NCBI GenBank assembly: GCA_030678995.1
Contig: JAUXTQ010000047.1
Span: 1-64,000, forward strand
Direction: 5' to 3'
From: Caulobacter sp.
Lineage (GTDB): Bacteria; Pseudomonadota; Alphaproteobacteria; Caulobacterales; Caulobacteraceae
Length of the DNA stretch: 64,000 nt
The notes below the pieces were generated by a model. It ran no database searches, was not told where the DNA came from, and worked only from the letters and a program-made list of their open reading frames with translations. Each line of letters starts with the position of its first letter. Position 1 is the stretch's first letter. A program made the position numbers and the translations under genes. Positions 46,195 through 54,280 of this stretch are shown piece after piece.

Positions 46195-47145
46195 GTGCGC
46201 TCGCAACCGCCCATCAGGATCGGAACCCGCGGTTCCAAGCTCGCCCTGGCCCAGAGCGGCATGATGCAACGGCGGATCGCCGCGGCCCTCGGCGCGCCGG
46301 GCAGCCCCGACGAAGCCGCCCCCCTGGTGGTCATCACCACCACCGGCGACCGCATCCAGGACCGCCGCCTGCTGGAGATCGGCGGCAAGGCCCTGTTCAC
46401 CAAGGAGATCGAGGAGGCCCTGCTGGACGGCCGAATCGACGCCGCCATCCATTCGATGAAGGACGTCCCGGCCGAGATGCCGCCGGGGCTGGTCATCGCC
46501 GCCATCCCCGAGCGCGAGGATCCGCGCGACGCCTTCGTCTCCACCCGCTACGCCTCACTCGCTGACCTGCCCCAGGGCGCCCGGCTGGGCACGGCCTCCC
46601 TGCGCCGGCAGGCCCAGGCGCTGCATGTGCGGCCGGACCTGGATGTCGTCATGCTGCGCGGCAATGTCGACACCCGCCTGCGCAAGCTGGAGGAGGGCGA
46701 GGCCGACGCCATCCTGCTGGCCGCCTCTGGCCTGAACCGGCTGGGGCTGGGTCATGTGCCGAAGGGCTTCCTGGATCCCGTCGAAGCCCCGCCGGCGCCG
46801 GGCCAGGGCGCTCTGGCCATCCAGACCCGCGCGGAAGACAGGGATGCGCCCTGGGTCGTCGCCCTGCGCTGCGAGGCCACGACCCTGGCCGTCGCCGCCG
46901 AACGCGGCGCGCTGACCGCCCTGGAAGGCTCCTGCCGGACGGCCGTGGGCGCCTTCGCCAGGCTGGACGGCCGCCGGCTGGTCCTGGTGGTCGAGGCCCT
47001 GACCCCCGACGGCGCCCGCCGCTTCCGCCGCGAGGGCGAGGTCGACCTTGGCAGCGACGGTGAAGCGGCCGCGCGGGACCTTGGCCTTCGCCTGGGCGAT
47101 GCGGTCCGGCGCGAAGGCGGCGACCTCCTGGTGTTGAAGGATTGA
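46195..47145 (+). CDS. hemC: porphobilinogen deaminase (hydroxymethylbilane synthase)
   Basis: A 316-residue Hem[14 protein letters not shown] (8-20), [30 protein letters not shown] and the cofactor Cys247 in [12 protein letters not shown], which carries dipyrromethane, are all visible. It polymerises four porphobilinogen units to hydroxymethylbilane. The start GTG at 46195 gives the conserved N-terminus. hemD follows 32 bases after the stop, and the operon continues with mic60 and hemY. Confidence 0.96.
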   Translation: MRSQPPIRIGTRGSKLALAQSGMMQRRIAAALGAPGSPDEAAPLVVITTTGDRIQDRRLLEIGGKALFTKEIEEALLDGRIDAAIHSMKDVPAEMPPGLVIAAIPEREDPRDAFVSTRYASLADLPQGARLGTASLRRQAQALHVRPDLDVVMLRGNVDTRLRKLEEGEADAILLAASGLNRLGLGHVPKGFLDPVEAPPAPGQGALAIQTRAEDRDAPWVVALRCEATTLAVAAERGALTALEGSCRTAVGAFARLDGRRLVLVVEALTPDGARRFRREGEVDLGSDGEAAARDLGLRLGDAVRREGGDLLVLKD

Positions 47146-47177
47146 TCGGGAAGCGCCCCGGTAGCAGGGTGCCCGCC

Positions 47178-47927
47178 ATGCCGCCTGGCCCCCTCACCGT
47201 CTGGATCACCCGAGCCGAGCCGGGCGCCTCGGCCACCGCCGAGCGCGTCGCCGCCATGGGGCACAGGCCGCTGGTCGCGCCGCTGCTGCGCATCGAGCCC
47301 CTGGCCGAGGCGGAGATCGACCTGGCCGGGGTCGCGGCCCTGGCCTTCACCAGCGCCAACGGCGTTCGCGCCTTCGCACAGCTGAACCCCCGCCGCGATA
47401 TCCGCGTCTTTTCCGTCGGCGCGGGCACCACCGCCGCGGCCAAGGCGGCGGGCTTCAAGGCGGTGCTGTCGGCCGAGGGCGACGTGGGGGCGTTGGCCGG
47501 CCGCATCGCCGCCCGCAAGGCCGAGCTGCGCGGTGCGGTGCTCCATGCCGGCGCCGCTGAGCCGGCCGGGGACCTGGTCGGCGCCCTGATCGCCGAGGGC
47601 ATGACGGCGCGAGGCCTGGCGCTCTACGATTCGGTGTTCGAGCCCCCCGCGCCGGAGGTTCTGGGCCAGCTGGACGGCATCGATGTGGTCCTGCTGCATT
47701 CGCCGAAAGCCGCCAAGGCCCTGGCCCGCGTCCTGCGCGGCAAGACAATGCCCGGCCTGCGCCTGCTCTGCCTGTCGCCGGCCGTCGCCAAACCGGTCGC
47801 GCGCACGAAAGTGAGAGAAGTTGTGCGCGCGCCGTTTCCGATCGAGGCGGCGCTGCTTAATCTGATAGGAAGAGGCGGGACCTCCGGAACCACACCCGCA
47901 GCCGCAACGAGGCGTTTGAAGAGCTGA
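47178..47927 (+). CDS. hemD: uroporphyrinogen-III synthase
   Basis: A 249-residue HemD. The two-domain fold shows VWITRAEPGASATAE at the start, FTSANGVRAF (45-54) and SVGAGTTAAAKAAGF, then VLLHSPKAAKAL; sequence conservation in this family is always low. It closes hydroxymethylbilane with inversion of ring D. The stop codon overlaps the start of the Mic60-like gene (TGATG at 47925-47929). The ATG at 47178 is the best start; a TTG 12 codons earlier overlaps the hemC stop. Confidence 0.88.
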   Translation: MPPGPLTVWITRAEPGASATAERVAAMGHRPLVAPLLRIEPLAEAEIDLAGVAALAFTSANGVRAFAQLNPRRDIRVFSVGAGTTAAAKAAGFKAVLSAEGDVGALAGRIAARKAELRGAVLHAGAAEPAGDLVGALIAEGMTARGLALYDSVFEPPAPEVLGQLDGIDVVLLHSPKAAKALARVLRGKTMPGLRLLCLSPAVAKPVARTKVREVVRAPFPIEAALLNLIGRGGTSGTTPAAATRRLKS

Positions 47928-48796
47928 TGACCGTCGCGCCAGACCCCGCCGAGATCACGCCGCCGACCGATCCGGCCGTGTACGGTCGGCCGCGCGGCCT
48001 GGGCGCCGGCTTCTGGGCGGTGATCGCGCTGTGCGTCCTCAGTGTCGCCATCGGCGCCGCGGCGATGAAGTTCGGCCCGGCCCTGTGGGCGAAATCGCGC
48101 GAGGCCCCGGCCGCCGCCGCGCCCGCCCCGGCCGATCCCCTCGACATGACCGTCCCGGCCGCGCGGCTCGCGGACAGTCCCGCCCTCGCCGATGTCGCGG
48201 CCTCGTCCGCCGAGATCTCCGCCCTGCAGGCCCGCGTCCAGGCTCTGGAAAACGGCCAGGACCGCACCATCAGCGCCGCCGCCGCCGCCCTGGCCGCCGC
48301 CTCCCTCGCCGAGGCGACCCAGGGATCGGGACCCTTCGAGACCGAGCTGGCCGCGCTCGAGCGGGTGCTGCCCCTGTCGGGCGAGGTGCGGTCGCTGCGG
48401 CCCTACGCCGAGAGCGGCGCGCCGAGCCGCGCGGCCCTGGCCGCCGAGTTTGACGCCGCCGCCGCCAGGGCGGCCGTCGCCGCCCGCGCCCCGGGCGAGC
48501 GCGCCGGCCTGTTCGCCCGCATCGGCTACGCCCTGTCGGCCATCGTCACCATTCGCCGGGTCGGTCCCGGCGGCGACGGACCCGACGCCGTCCTGGCCCG
48601 CGCCGGCAATGCCGCCGCCGCCGGCGACGTCGAAGGCGCCCTGACCCTGCTGCGCGGCCTGCCGCCGGAGGCCGCCCAGGCCATGGCGCCGTGGCGCGAC
48701 CGGGCGCGGCAGCGCGTCGCCGTCGATCGCCAGGTGGCCGCGATCCGCGCCCAGGCCCTCGCTGACCTGATGGCCGTCTCGCGGGAGCGGCCATGA
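47927..48796 (+). CDS. alphaproteobacterial Mic60 (mitofilin) homologue
   Basis: A 289-residue membrane protein. A short cytoplasmic N-terminus, one membrane helix (about 30-50, WAVIALCVLSVAIGAAAM), an Ala/Pro linker and a coiled coil (90-125) precede a C-terminal mitofilin-type domain (180-285). This is the layout of alphaproteobacterial Mic60, which bends the inner membrane and organises contact sites; it is known to lie beside hemY in the haem operon, as here. It overlaps hemD by one base and the HemY gene by four bases. The name rests on context and layout more than sequence. Confidence 0.8.
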   Translation: MTVAPDPAEITPPTDPAVYGRPRGLGAGFWAVIALCVLSVAIGAAAMKFGPALWAKSREAPAAAAPAPADPLDMTVPAARLADSPALADVAASSAEISALQARVQALENGQDRTISAAAAALAAASLAEATQGSGPFETELAALERVLPLSGEVRSLRPYAESGAPSRAALAAEFDAAAARAAVAARAPGERAGLFARIGYALSAIVTIRRVGPGGDGPDAVLARAGNAAAAGDVEGALTLLRGLPPEAAQAMAPWRDRARQRVAVDRQVAAIRAQALADLMAVSRERP

Positions 48797-50319
48797 TCCG
48801 GGTCGCCCTCGTCCTCTTCGTCATCTCCGCCCTGGCCGTGGCGGCCCTGGCGCTGGGCGGCGACGCCGGCGCGGCCAATCTCGTCTGGCGCGGCTGGCAG
48901 GTGGACACCACTGCCGCCGCCGCCCTGTTGCTGATCCTCTTCTCGGCCCTGCTGGCGACCGTCTTCTGGAGCTTCCTCAAGTGGCTGCTCGAGGCGCCAC
49001 AGCGCGCCGCGCGGGCCGAGGCCGAATCCCGCCGCAAACAAGGCGCCGAAGCCCTCGCCCGCGGCTTCCTGGCCGCCGCCGCCGGCGACGGGTCCGAGGC
49101 TCGCCGGCTGGCCCAGAAAGCCGCCGACCTGGCCGACGACGCTCCGGCGCTGGTCCGGGTGCTGGCCGCTCAGGCCGCTGAGGCCGCCGGTGACCTGCCC
49201 GCCGCCAAGGCCGCCTATTCGGCCATGCTCGGCTTCCCCGACATGCGGCTGGCCGGCCTCAAGGGCCTGATGCAGACCGCCCTCGCCGAGGGCGACAAGG
49301 GCGCGGCCCTGCGCCATGCTCAAAGCGCCTATGGCCTGGCCAAGACGGCCCGCTGGGCCTGGCGGGCGCTGGTGGATTCACGGCTGGAGGCCGGCGACTG
49401 GGCCGCGGCGCTGGACCTGGTCCAGGGCGCCCAGGAGCGCAAGATCGTCTCGCCGCTGGTGGCCGACCGCACCCGGGCGGCCCTGCTGGCGGCCTCGGCG
49501 GCCAGTTTCGAGGCCAGTCCGGACGAGCGGCTGCGCGCGCAGGCGCTTGAGTTCGCCCTGCAGTCAGCCAGGCTCAAGCCCGACTTCGCCCCCGGCGTGG
49601 TCATGGCCGCCCGGCTGCTGGCCGCCGATGGCAAGGTCAGCCGCGCCTCGGGCTTGATCGAGGCGGCCTGGAAGAGCCAGCCGCACCCCGCCCTCTGGCT
49701 GGCCTACCGCGACCTGCGCACCGACGAGACGCCGCGCGAGCGAGCCCGCCGGCTGGCATCGCTGGCCGCCCTCAACGCCGGGGTCCGCGAAAGCCGCATC
49801 CTGATGGTCGAGCAAGCCCTGATCGGCGGCGAGATCAGTGTCGCCCGCGAGGCCGCCAGGCCCCTCGAGGCAGAGACTGTCACCCAGCGCCTGGCCGGGC
49901 TGCAGGCTCGCGCGGCAAACGCCGCCGGGGCCGTGGACGACGCCCGCGCCTGGATCGCCCGGGGGGCCGCGGCCCCGCAGGAGCCCGACTGGTCCGACCT
50001 CGACCCCGACGGCCGGGCCTTTGCCTACCGTCCGGAGGACTGGACCCGCCTGGTGGCCACCTATGGCGAGACCGGCGAGCTGATCCATCCGCGCCTGGAG
50101 CGTCACGAGCGGACCATCAACGACCTGCCCAACCTGCCGGTCTCCTACGCCGAATCGACGCCCTTCGTGGCTGCGGCCGAGGCCGGGGCGCTGATCATGC
50201 CGATCCCCGATGATCCCGGCGTGCCCGACTATGCACGGCCCCCGGAGGGCGGTCCGCCGCCGGCTTCGCCGCCGCCGCGCCGCCGCCGCTTGGCAAGCAC
50301 GACCCGCGCCGCTAAATAG
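48793..50319 (+). CDS. hemY: HemY-domain TPR membrane protein (Orf52 type)
   Basis: A 508-residue protein with two N-terminal membrane helices (1-22 and 38-62), the HemY_N region with FLKWLLEAPQRA, and TPR repeats in the region 80-400 (GAALRHAQSAYGLAKTARWAWRALVDS). It is not the unrelated Bacillus HemY oxidase. In alphaproteobacteria it is fused in operon with Mic60 and is thought to join it in membrane organisation and possibly haem traffic. It starts inside the mic60 stop (ATGA at 48793-48796). A disordered Pro/Arg tail ends the protein. Confidence 0.85.
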   Translation: MIRVALVLFVISALAVAALALGGDAGAANLVWRGWQVDTTAAAALLLILFSALLATVFWSFLKWLLEAPQRAARAEAESRRKQGAEALARGFLAAAAGDGSEARRLAQKAADLADDAPALVRVLAAQAAEAAGDLPAAKAAYSAMLGFPDMRLAGLKGLMQTALAEGDKGAALRHAQSAYGLAKTARWAWRALVDSRLEAGDWAAALDLVQGAQERKIVSPLVADRTRAALLAASAASFEASPDERLRAQALEFALQSARLKPDFAPGVVMAARLLAADGKVSRASGLIEAAWKSQPHPALWLAYRDLRTDETPRERARRLASLAALNAGVRESRILMVEQALIGGEISVAREAARPLEAETVTQRLAGLQARAANAAGAVDDARAWIARGAAAPQEPDWSDLDPDGRAFAYRPEDWTRLVATYGETGELIHPRLERHERTINDLPNLPVSYAESTPFVAAAEAGALIMPIPDDPGVPDYARPPEGGPPPASPPPRRRRLASTTRAAK

Positions 50320-50349
50320 GCGCTCCTTTCGGGGGACTTCCCCTTCAGG

Positions 50350-50425
50350 GCCGCTTTAGCTCAGCTGGTAGAGCACATCATTCGTAATGATGGGGTCAGG
50401 TGTTCGAGTCACCTAAGCGGCACCA
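50350..50425 (+). tRNA. tRNA-Thr (CGT anticodon)
   Basis: A complete 76-base tRNA. The acceptor arms GCCGCTT (50350-50356) and AAGCGGC (50415-50421) pair exactly, discriminator A and an encoded CCA (50423-50425) follow. The D arm contains AGCTCAGCTGGTAGAGC, the anticodon stem ATCAT/ATGAT carries the TTCGTAA loop (anticodon CGT, reading ACG), and GGTTCGAGTC-like T-arm bases (GTGTTCGAGTCAC) follow. It lies 30 bases after the HemY gene on the same strand. Its A37 is a likely substrate for TsaD and MtaB-type chemistry. Confidence 0.95.
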
Positions 50426-50426
50426 C

Positions 50427-50482
50427 CCTGCTTCGCCCTCCGGGCTTCGCGGGGCAAGTTCTGCTCTCGCATTCGAAGCAGG
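50427..50482 (+). terminator. hairpin region after tRNA-Thr
   Basis: CCTGCTTCG (50427-50435) pairs perfectly with CGAAGCAGG (50474-50482), starting two bases after the tRNA CCA. Between them lie shorter GCCC/GGGC pairs. It probably ends the tRNA transcript. The stretch on to 50606 shows further CTTCGCCC/CCTCCGAAGCC fragments, a common dispersed repeat pattern, but no gene. Confidence 0.55.
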
Positions 50483-50606
50483 ATGGCCTCCGAAGCCTTG
50501 GCGAAGGAGGGCTGACCGCCGACTGACCAACCGCCGCCCCGCCTTTCACAACCCCGCCGGTCCGGCTAGGCTCATGTTGGATGTCTCCGTTGCGTGAGGT
50601 TGCCTC

Positions 50607-51149
50607 TTGACCCGTCTCATCGCCGCCGTGCTCGCCGGCGCCTTCGTGTTTCTCGCCGGACCGGCCCTGGCTGGGTCGACCGAGTGCCTCTACCAGGCGC
50701 TGCCGGTGGAGAAGCGGGACGAGGTCGACCGGATCTACCAGCGCAGCCTCAACGCAGGCTTGGCCTCCAGCGTCTATAACCGCGACGACCTGTTCGCCGC
50801 CCTGGAGGCCTGCAACGTTCCGACCGAGGGGCCGAAGCTGGAACCGGCGTTGAAGGCCCTGGCCGGGCGGGAGTTCGAGACCCAGGCCGGCGCCTGGATA
50901 CTCGAGCGGCCCGGCATGATGGTCGAACAGCTGGAGACCGCCTGGAAGAGCCTGGACCCCGAGCTAGCGAGGGCCATTCGCGATGCGCTGGACAAGGATC
51001 TCGAGGACCCGCTGGAGCGCAGTCTGCTGGCGGCGCGCGAGCCGTTCCTCAAGCTGCTGGGCCTGCCGGTCGACCGCCAGAGCCTCGACTACGCCCGGGC
51101 CTATCTGACCGGCCGCTTCGCCCGCGAGGCCTTTGAGTCGAAGTTCTAA
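50607..51149 (+). CDS. hypothetical exported protein
   Basis: A 180-residue protein with a signal peptide (1-22, ending ALA). The mature part is mostly helical with ECLYQALPVEKRDEVDRIY at its start and two Cys (26 and about 69, in TECLY and LEACNVP) that may form a disulfide. I do not recognise a family. The start is TTG at 50607, with GAGG eight bases upstream, which fits the signal peptide. It converges on dapF; the 33-base gap contains only an GACCGG-type short repeat. Confidence 0.6.
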   Translation: MTRLIAAVLAGAFVFLAGPALAGSTECLYQALPVEKRDEVDRIYQRSLNAGLASSVYNRDDLFAALEACNVPTEGPKLEPALKALAGREFETQAGAWILERPGMMVEQLETAWKSLDPELARAIRDALDKDLEDPLERSLLAAREPFLKLLGLPVDRQSLDYARAYLTGRFAREAFESKF

Positions 51150-51182
51150 CCGGCTGCCCGGTCAGGACCGGTCGTTTGGGGG

Positions 51183-52013
51183 TTACAGCCGGCCGGTGAA
51201 TTCCAGCGCCACCGGGCCGGTCATGATCACGTGACCATCGGTCTCGCGCCATTCGATATGCAGTTCGCCGCCGTCCATCTCGACGGTGGCGGACCGGCCC
51301 GTCAGGCCGCGGCGGGCGGCGGCCACCAGGGCGGCGCAGGCGCCGGTGCCGCAGGCCTTGGTCATGCCCGCGCCCCGCTCCCAGACCCTCAGGCGGATAC
51401 GGTCGGGAGCCTTGACCCAGGCAAAGCCGACATTGGCCGCCTGTGGCAGCATCGGATGATGTTCGATCAGGCTGCCCGAGCTCTTGACCAGGGCGTCGCT
51501 GGGCTCTTCGTCGACGAAGAACACCACATGCGGGTTGCCCATGTTGACCGCGCCGGGCGTATGCAGGTGCGGCGCGTCGATCGGCCCGACCTGCAGCTCG
51601 AAGCCGGTGGTGTCCATTTCCTCGGCCAGCGGGATCTGGTCCCAGCGCAGCAGGGGCGGCCCCATGTCGACCGAGACGCGCTTGTCGCCCTCGGCCCGCA
51701 CGGCGGACAGCAGGCCGGCCTCGGTCTCGATGACCACGTCATCGCGGCCGGCGGCCTCCATCAGCAGCCAGGCCACGCAGCGGGTGGCGTTGCCGCAGGC
51801 GTCGACCTGGCCGCCGTCGGCGTTCCAGATGCGCATGAAGGCGTCCGCCCGGCTGGTCGGCTCGATGGCGATCAGCTGGTCGCAGCCCACGCCGCTGGCC
51901 CGGTCGGCGATCGCCCGCGCCTCTTCCGGCGTCGGCCGGAAGGCATCGCCACGCGCCTCGACCACGACGAAGTCGTTGCCCAGGCCGTTCATCTTGAGAA
52001 AGGGGCGGGTCAT
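51183..52013 (-). CDS. dapF: diaminopimelate epimerase
   Basis: A 276-residue DapF. The two catalytic Cys are in DACGNATRC (Cys73) and KACGTGAC (Cys221), and GLGNDFVVV starts the fold. It converts LL- to meso-diaminopimelate for lysine and peptidoglycan. In many alphaproteobacteria mtaB comes directly after dapF; here the next sequence on this strand is convergent and mtaB is 14 kb away. It is divergent from the first prolyl oligopeptidase gene by 152 bases. Confidence 0.96.
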   Translation of the reverse strand: MTRPFLKMNGLGNDFVVVEARGDAFRPTPEEARAIADRASGVGCDQLIAIEPTSRADAFMRIWNADGGQVDACGNATRCVAWLLMEAAGRDDVVIETEAGLLSAVRAEGDKRVSVDMGPPLLRWDQIPLAEEMDTTGFELQVGPIDAPHLHTPGAVNMGNPHVVFFVDEEPSDALVKSSGSLIEHHPMLPQAANVGFAWVKAPDRIRLRVWERGAGMTKACGTGACAALVAAARRGLTGRSATVEMDGGELHIEWRETDGHVIMTGPVALEFTGRL

Positions 52014-52165
52014 CGGTTGCAGATATAGGGCGGGAAAGCGGTTGCTGCATCGGAAAGATGGCGAACCCGCAAGTCCCGGGGTTACCGACCTGTAATGTCC
52101 GGCCCACTTGCCCGCCCTCCGGGTCCGCCTATGCTCGCGGCCCTCGGAAGTCGGTGGGTCAGTCC

Positions 52166-54280
52166 ATGAAGTTCTCCGCGTTCGCCGCCGCCGCCGTTCT
52201 AGTTTGCGCCGCTCCCGCCATCGCCCTCACCGAGACGCCCTTCGAGTGGCTGGAGCAGGTCGACAGCGAACGGTCGATGGACTGGGTCCGGGCCGAGAAC
52301 GCCAAGTCCCTGCCCGTGCTGACCGGCGACGCCCGGTTCGCGGGCCTGCAGGCCGACGCCCTGGCCATCCTCTCGGCGAAAGACCGCATCCCGACCCCCG
52401 CCTTCCACGGCGAGCACGTCTACAACTTCTGGCAGGACGCCGCCCATGTCCGCGGCGTCTGGCGGCGCACGACGCTGGCGAGCTATCGGACCGAGGCGCC
52501 TGAGTGGGAGACAGTGCTGGATCTGGACGCCCTGGCCGCCGCCGAGAAGGCCAACTGGGTCTGGAAGGGCGCCGACTGTCGCCCGGTGACCCATGACCGC
52601 TGCCTGATCCAGCTGAGCAACGGCGGCAAGGACGCCGTGGAAATCCGCGAGTTCGACCTGACGACCAGGGCCTTCGTTCCCGGCGGATTCCGCCTGCCCG
52701 AAGGCAAGCAGACCGTTGAATGGCTCGACGCCGACACCCTGATCATGACCCGGGACTGGGGTCCGGGGACCACCACCGAGTCCGGCTACGGCATGGTGGT
52801 CAAGACGCTGAAGCGCGGTCAGACGCTGGATCAGGCCGTCGAGGTGTTCCGCGGCGAGACGAGGGACGTCAGCGCCAGCCCCCGCGTGCTGATGGACGGC
52901 CAGGGTCATCAGGTGGTGCTGCTGGAGCGGGCCACGGACTTCTTCCACACCCAGACCAACGTTCTGACGGCGGATGGCGTGAAGCAGCTCGGCCTTCCGG
53001 AACGCGTCAGTGTCTACGGCCTGCTCGACGGCCTGCTGGTGTTCAAGGTCGAGGAGGACTGGCGCGCCTATTGGGCCGCGACGTCGAAGTTCGCGGCCGG
53101 ATCGCTCATGGCCGCTCCCATCGGCATTCTGCTGCCGGCTGACCAAGGCGAGATCGTCATCTCGAACCAGGCGCTTTTGATCTTCGCGCCCGGGCCGCGA
53201 CAGTCCGTTGATGAAGTGACGGTGACCGAGAACCGCGTTGTCGCCTCGGTCTACGACAACGTCCGCGGCAAGGTGTTCGCTTTCCGCAACAAGGGCGAAT
53301 GGGGTTGGGAGCATGCCGAACTGCCAGGCGTCGAAAACGCCGCCGTGCATCTGGTCGACGCTAGTGATGTCGATGACCAGGTCTTCTACACCGTCGAAGG
53401 CTTCATCACCCCGACCCAGCTGATGCTGGCTGACGCGGCCACGGGCCAGTCGGGGCCGATCAAGACCTTACCCGCCCGCTTCGACGGCTCCACCCATGTG
53501 GTCGAGCAGAAGGAGGCGGTCTCGAAGGACGGGACGAAGATCCCCTATTTCGTCATCCACCCGAAGGGCCACAGGCACGACGGCAAGGACCCGACCCTGC
53601 TGCACGCCTACGGCGGTTTCCAGCTTTCCAAGCTGCCGGTCTACGACCCGCTGGTCGGCAAGCTGTGGCTGGAGCGCGGCGGCGCCTATGTGGTGGCCAA
53701 CATCCGCGGCGGCGGCGAGTTCGGCCCGGCCTGGCACGAGGCCGCCCTGAAGGCGAACCGCCAGAAGGCCTATGACGACTTCTACGCCGTGGCCGAGGAC
53801 CTGATCCGGCGCAAGATCACCTCGCCCCGGCGCTTGGGCATATACGGACGTTCGAACGGCGGCCTGCTGATGGGGGTGGCCATGACCCAGCGGCCGGACC
53901 TGTGGAACGCCGTGGTGGTCGAGAGCCCGCTGCTGGACATGATGCGCTACCACCTGCTGCCGGCGGGCGCGTCGTGGATCGGCGAGTACGGCGACCCGAC
54001 CCTCCCGGGAGACGCAGCCTGGATCGCGGCCTATTCGCCGTTCCAGAATCTGAAGGCCGGGGTGCCCTACCCACTGGCCTACATCACCACCTCGACCAAG
54101 GACGACCGGGTCCATCCCGGCCACGCCCGCAAGTTCGCCGCCCTGCTGGCGTCCCTGGGCAGCCCCTACCTCTATTTCGAGAACACCGACGGCGGCCACG
54201 CCAACGGGGCCGACCCCACGGCCAACGCCCGGCGCTGGGGCATGCACTACACCTATCTCACCCGACAGTTGATGGACTGA
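52166..54280 (+). CDS. prolyl oligopeptidase-family serine peptidase (S9A), copy 1
   Basis: A 704-residue protein with a signal peptide (about 1-21, ending AIA), so it is periplasmic. A beta-propeller (about 60-430) limits access to the active site; the C-terminal hydrolase carries Ser563 in GRSNGGLLMG, Asp near 647 (TSTKDDRVHPG) and His678 (TDGGHANG). NIRGGGEFGPAWHEA precedes the nucleophile region. It cleaves peptides after Pro or similar residues. GRSNGG instead of the usual GGSNGG is one difference from copy 2. Its stop codon overlaps the start of copy 2 (TGATG), so both are translated together. Confidence 0.92.
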   Translation: MKFSAFAAAAVLVCAAPAIALTETPFEWLEQVDSERSMDWVRAENAKSLPVLTGDARFAGLQADALAILSAKDRIPTPAFHGEHVYNFWQDAAHVRGVWRRTTLASYRTEAPEWETVLDLDALAAAEKANWVWKGADCRPVTHDRCLIQLSNGGKDAVEIREFDLTTRAFVPGGFRLPEGKQTVEWLDADTLIMTRDWGPGTTTESGYGMVVKTLKRGQTLDQAVEVFRGETRDVSASPRVLMDGQGHQVVLLERATDFFHTQTNVLTADGVKQLGLPERVSVYGLLDGLLVFKVEEDWRAYWAATSKFAAGSLMAAPIGILLPADQGEIVISNQALLIFAPGPRQSVDEVTVTENRVVASVYDNVRGKVFAFRNKGEWGWEHAELPGVENAAVHLVDASDVDDQVFYTVEGFITPTQLMLADAATGQSGPIKTLPARFDGSTHVVEQKEAVSKDGTKIPYFVIHPKGHRHDGKDPTLLHAYGGFQLSKLPVYDPLVGKLWLERGGAYVVANIRGGGEFGPAWHEAALKANRQKAYDDFYAVAEDLIRRKITSPRRLGIYGRSNGGLLMGVAMTQRPDLWNAVVVESPLLDMMRYHLLPAGASWIGEYGDPTLPGDAAWIAAYSPFQNLKAGVPYPLAYITTSTKDDRVHPGHARKFAALLASLGSPYLYFENTDGGHANGADPTANARRWGMHYTYLTRQLMD

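Noticed and set aside
50350..50425. tRNA-Thr as an integration site for a genomic island
   Set aside because: The tRNA 3' end is not repeated downstream and no integrase is nearby.
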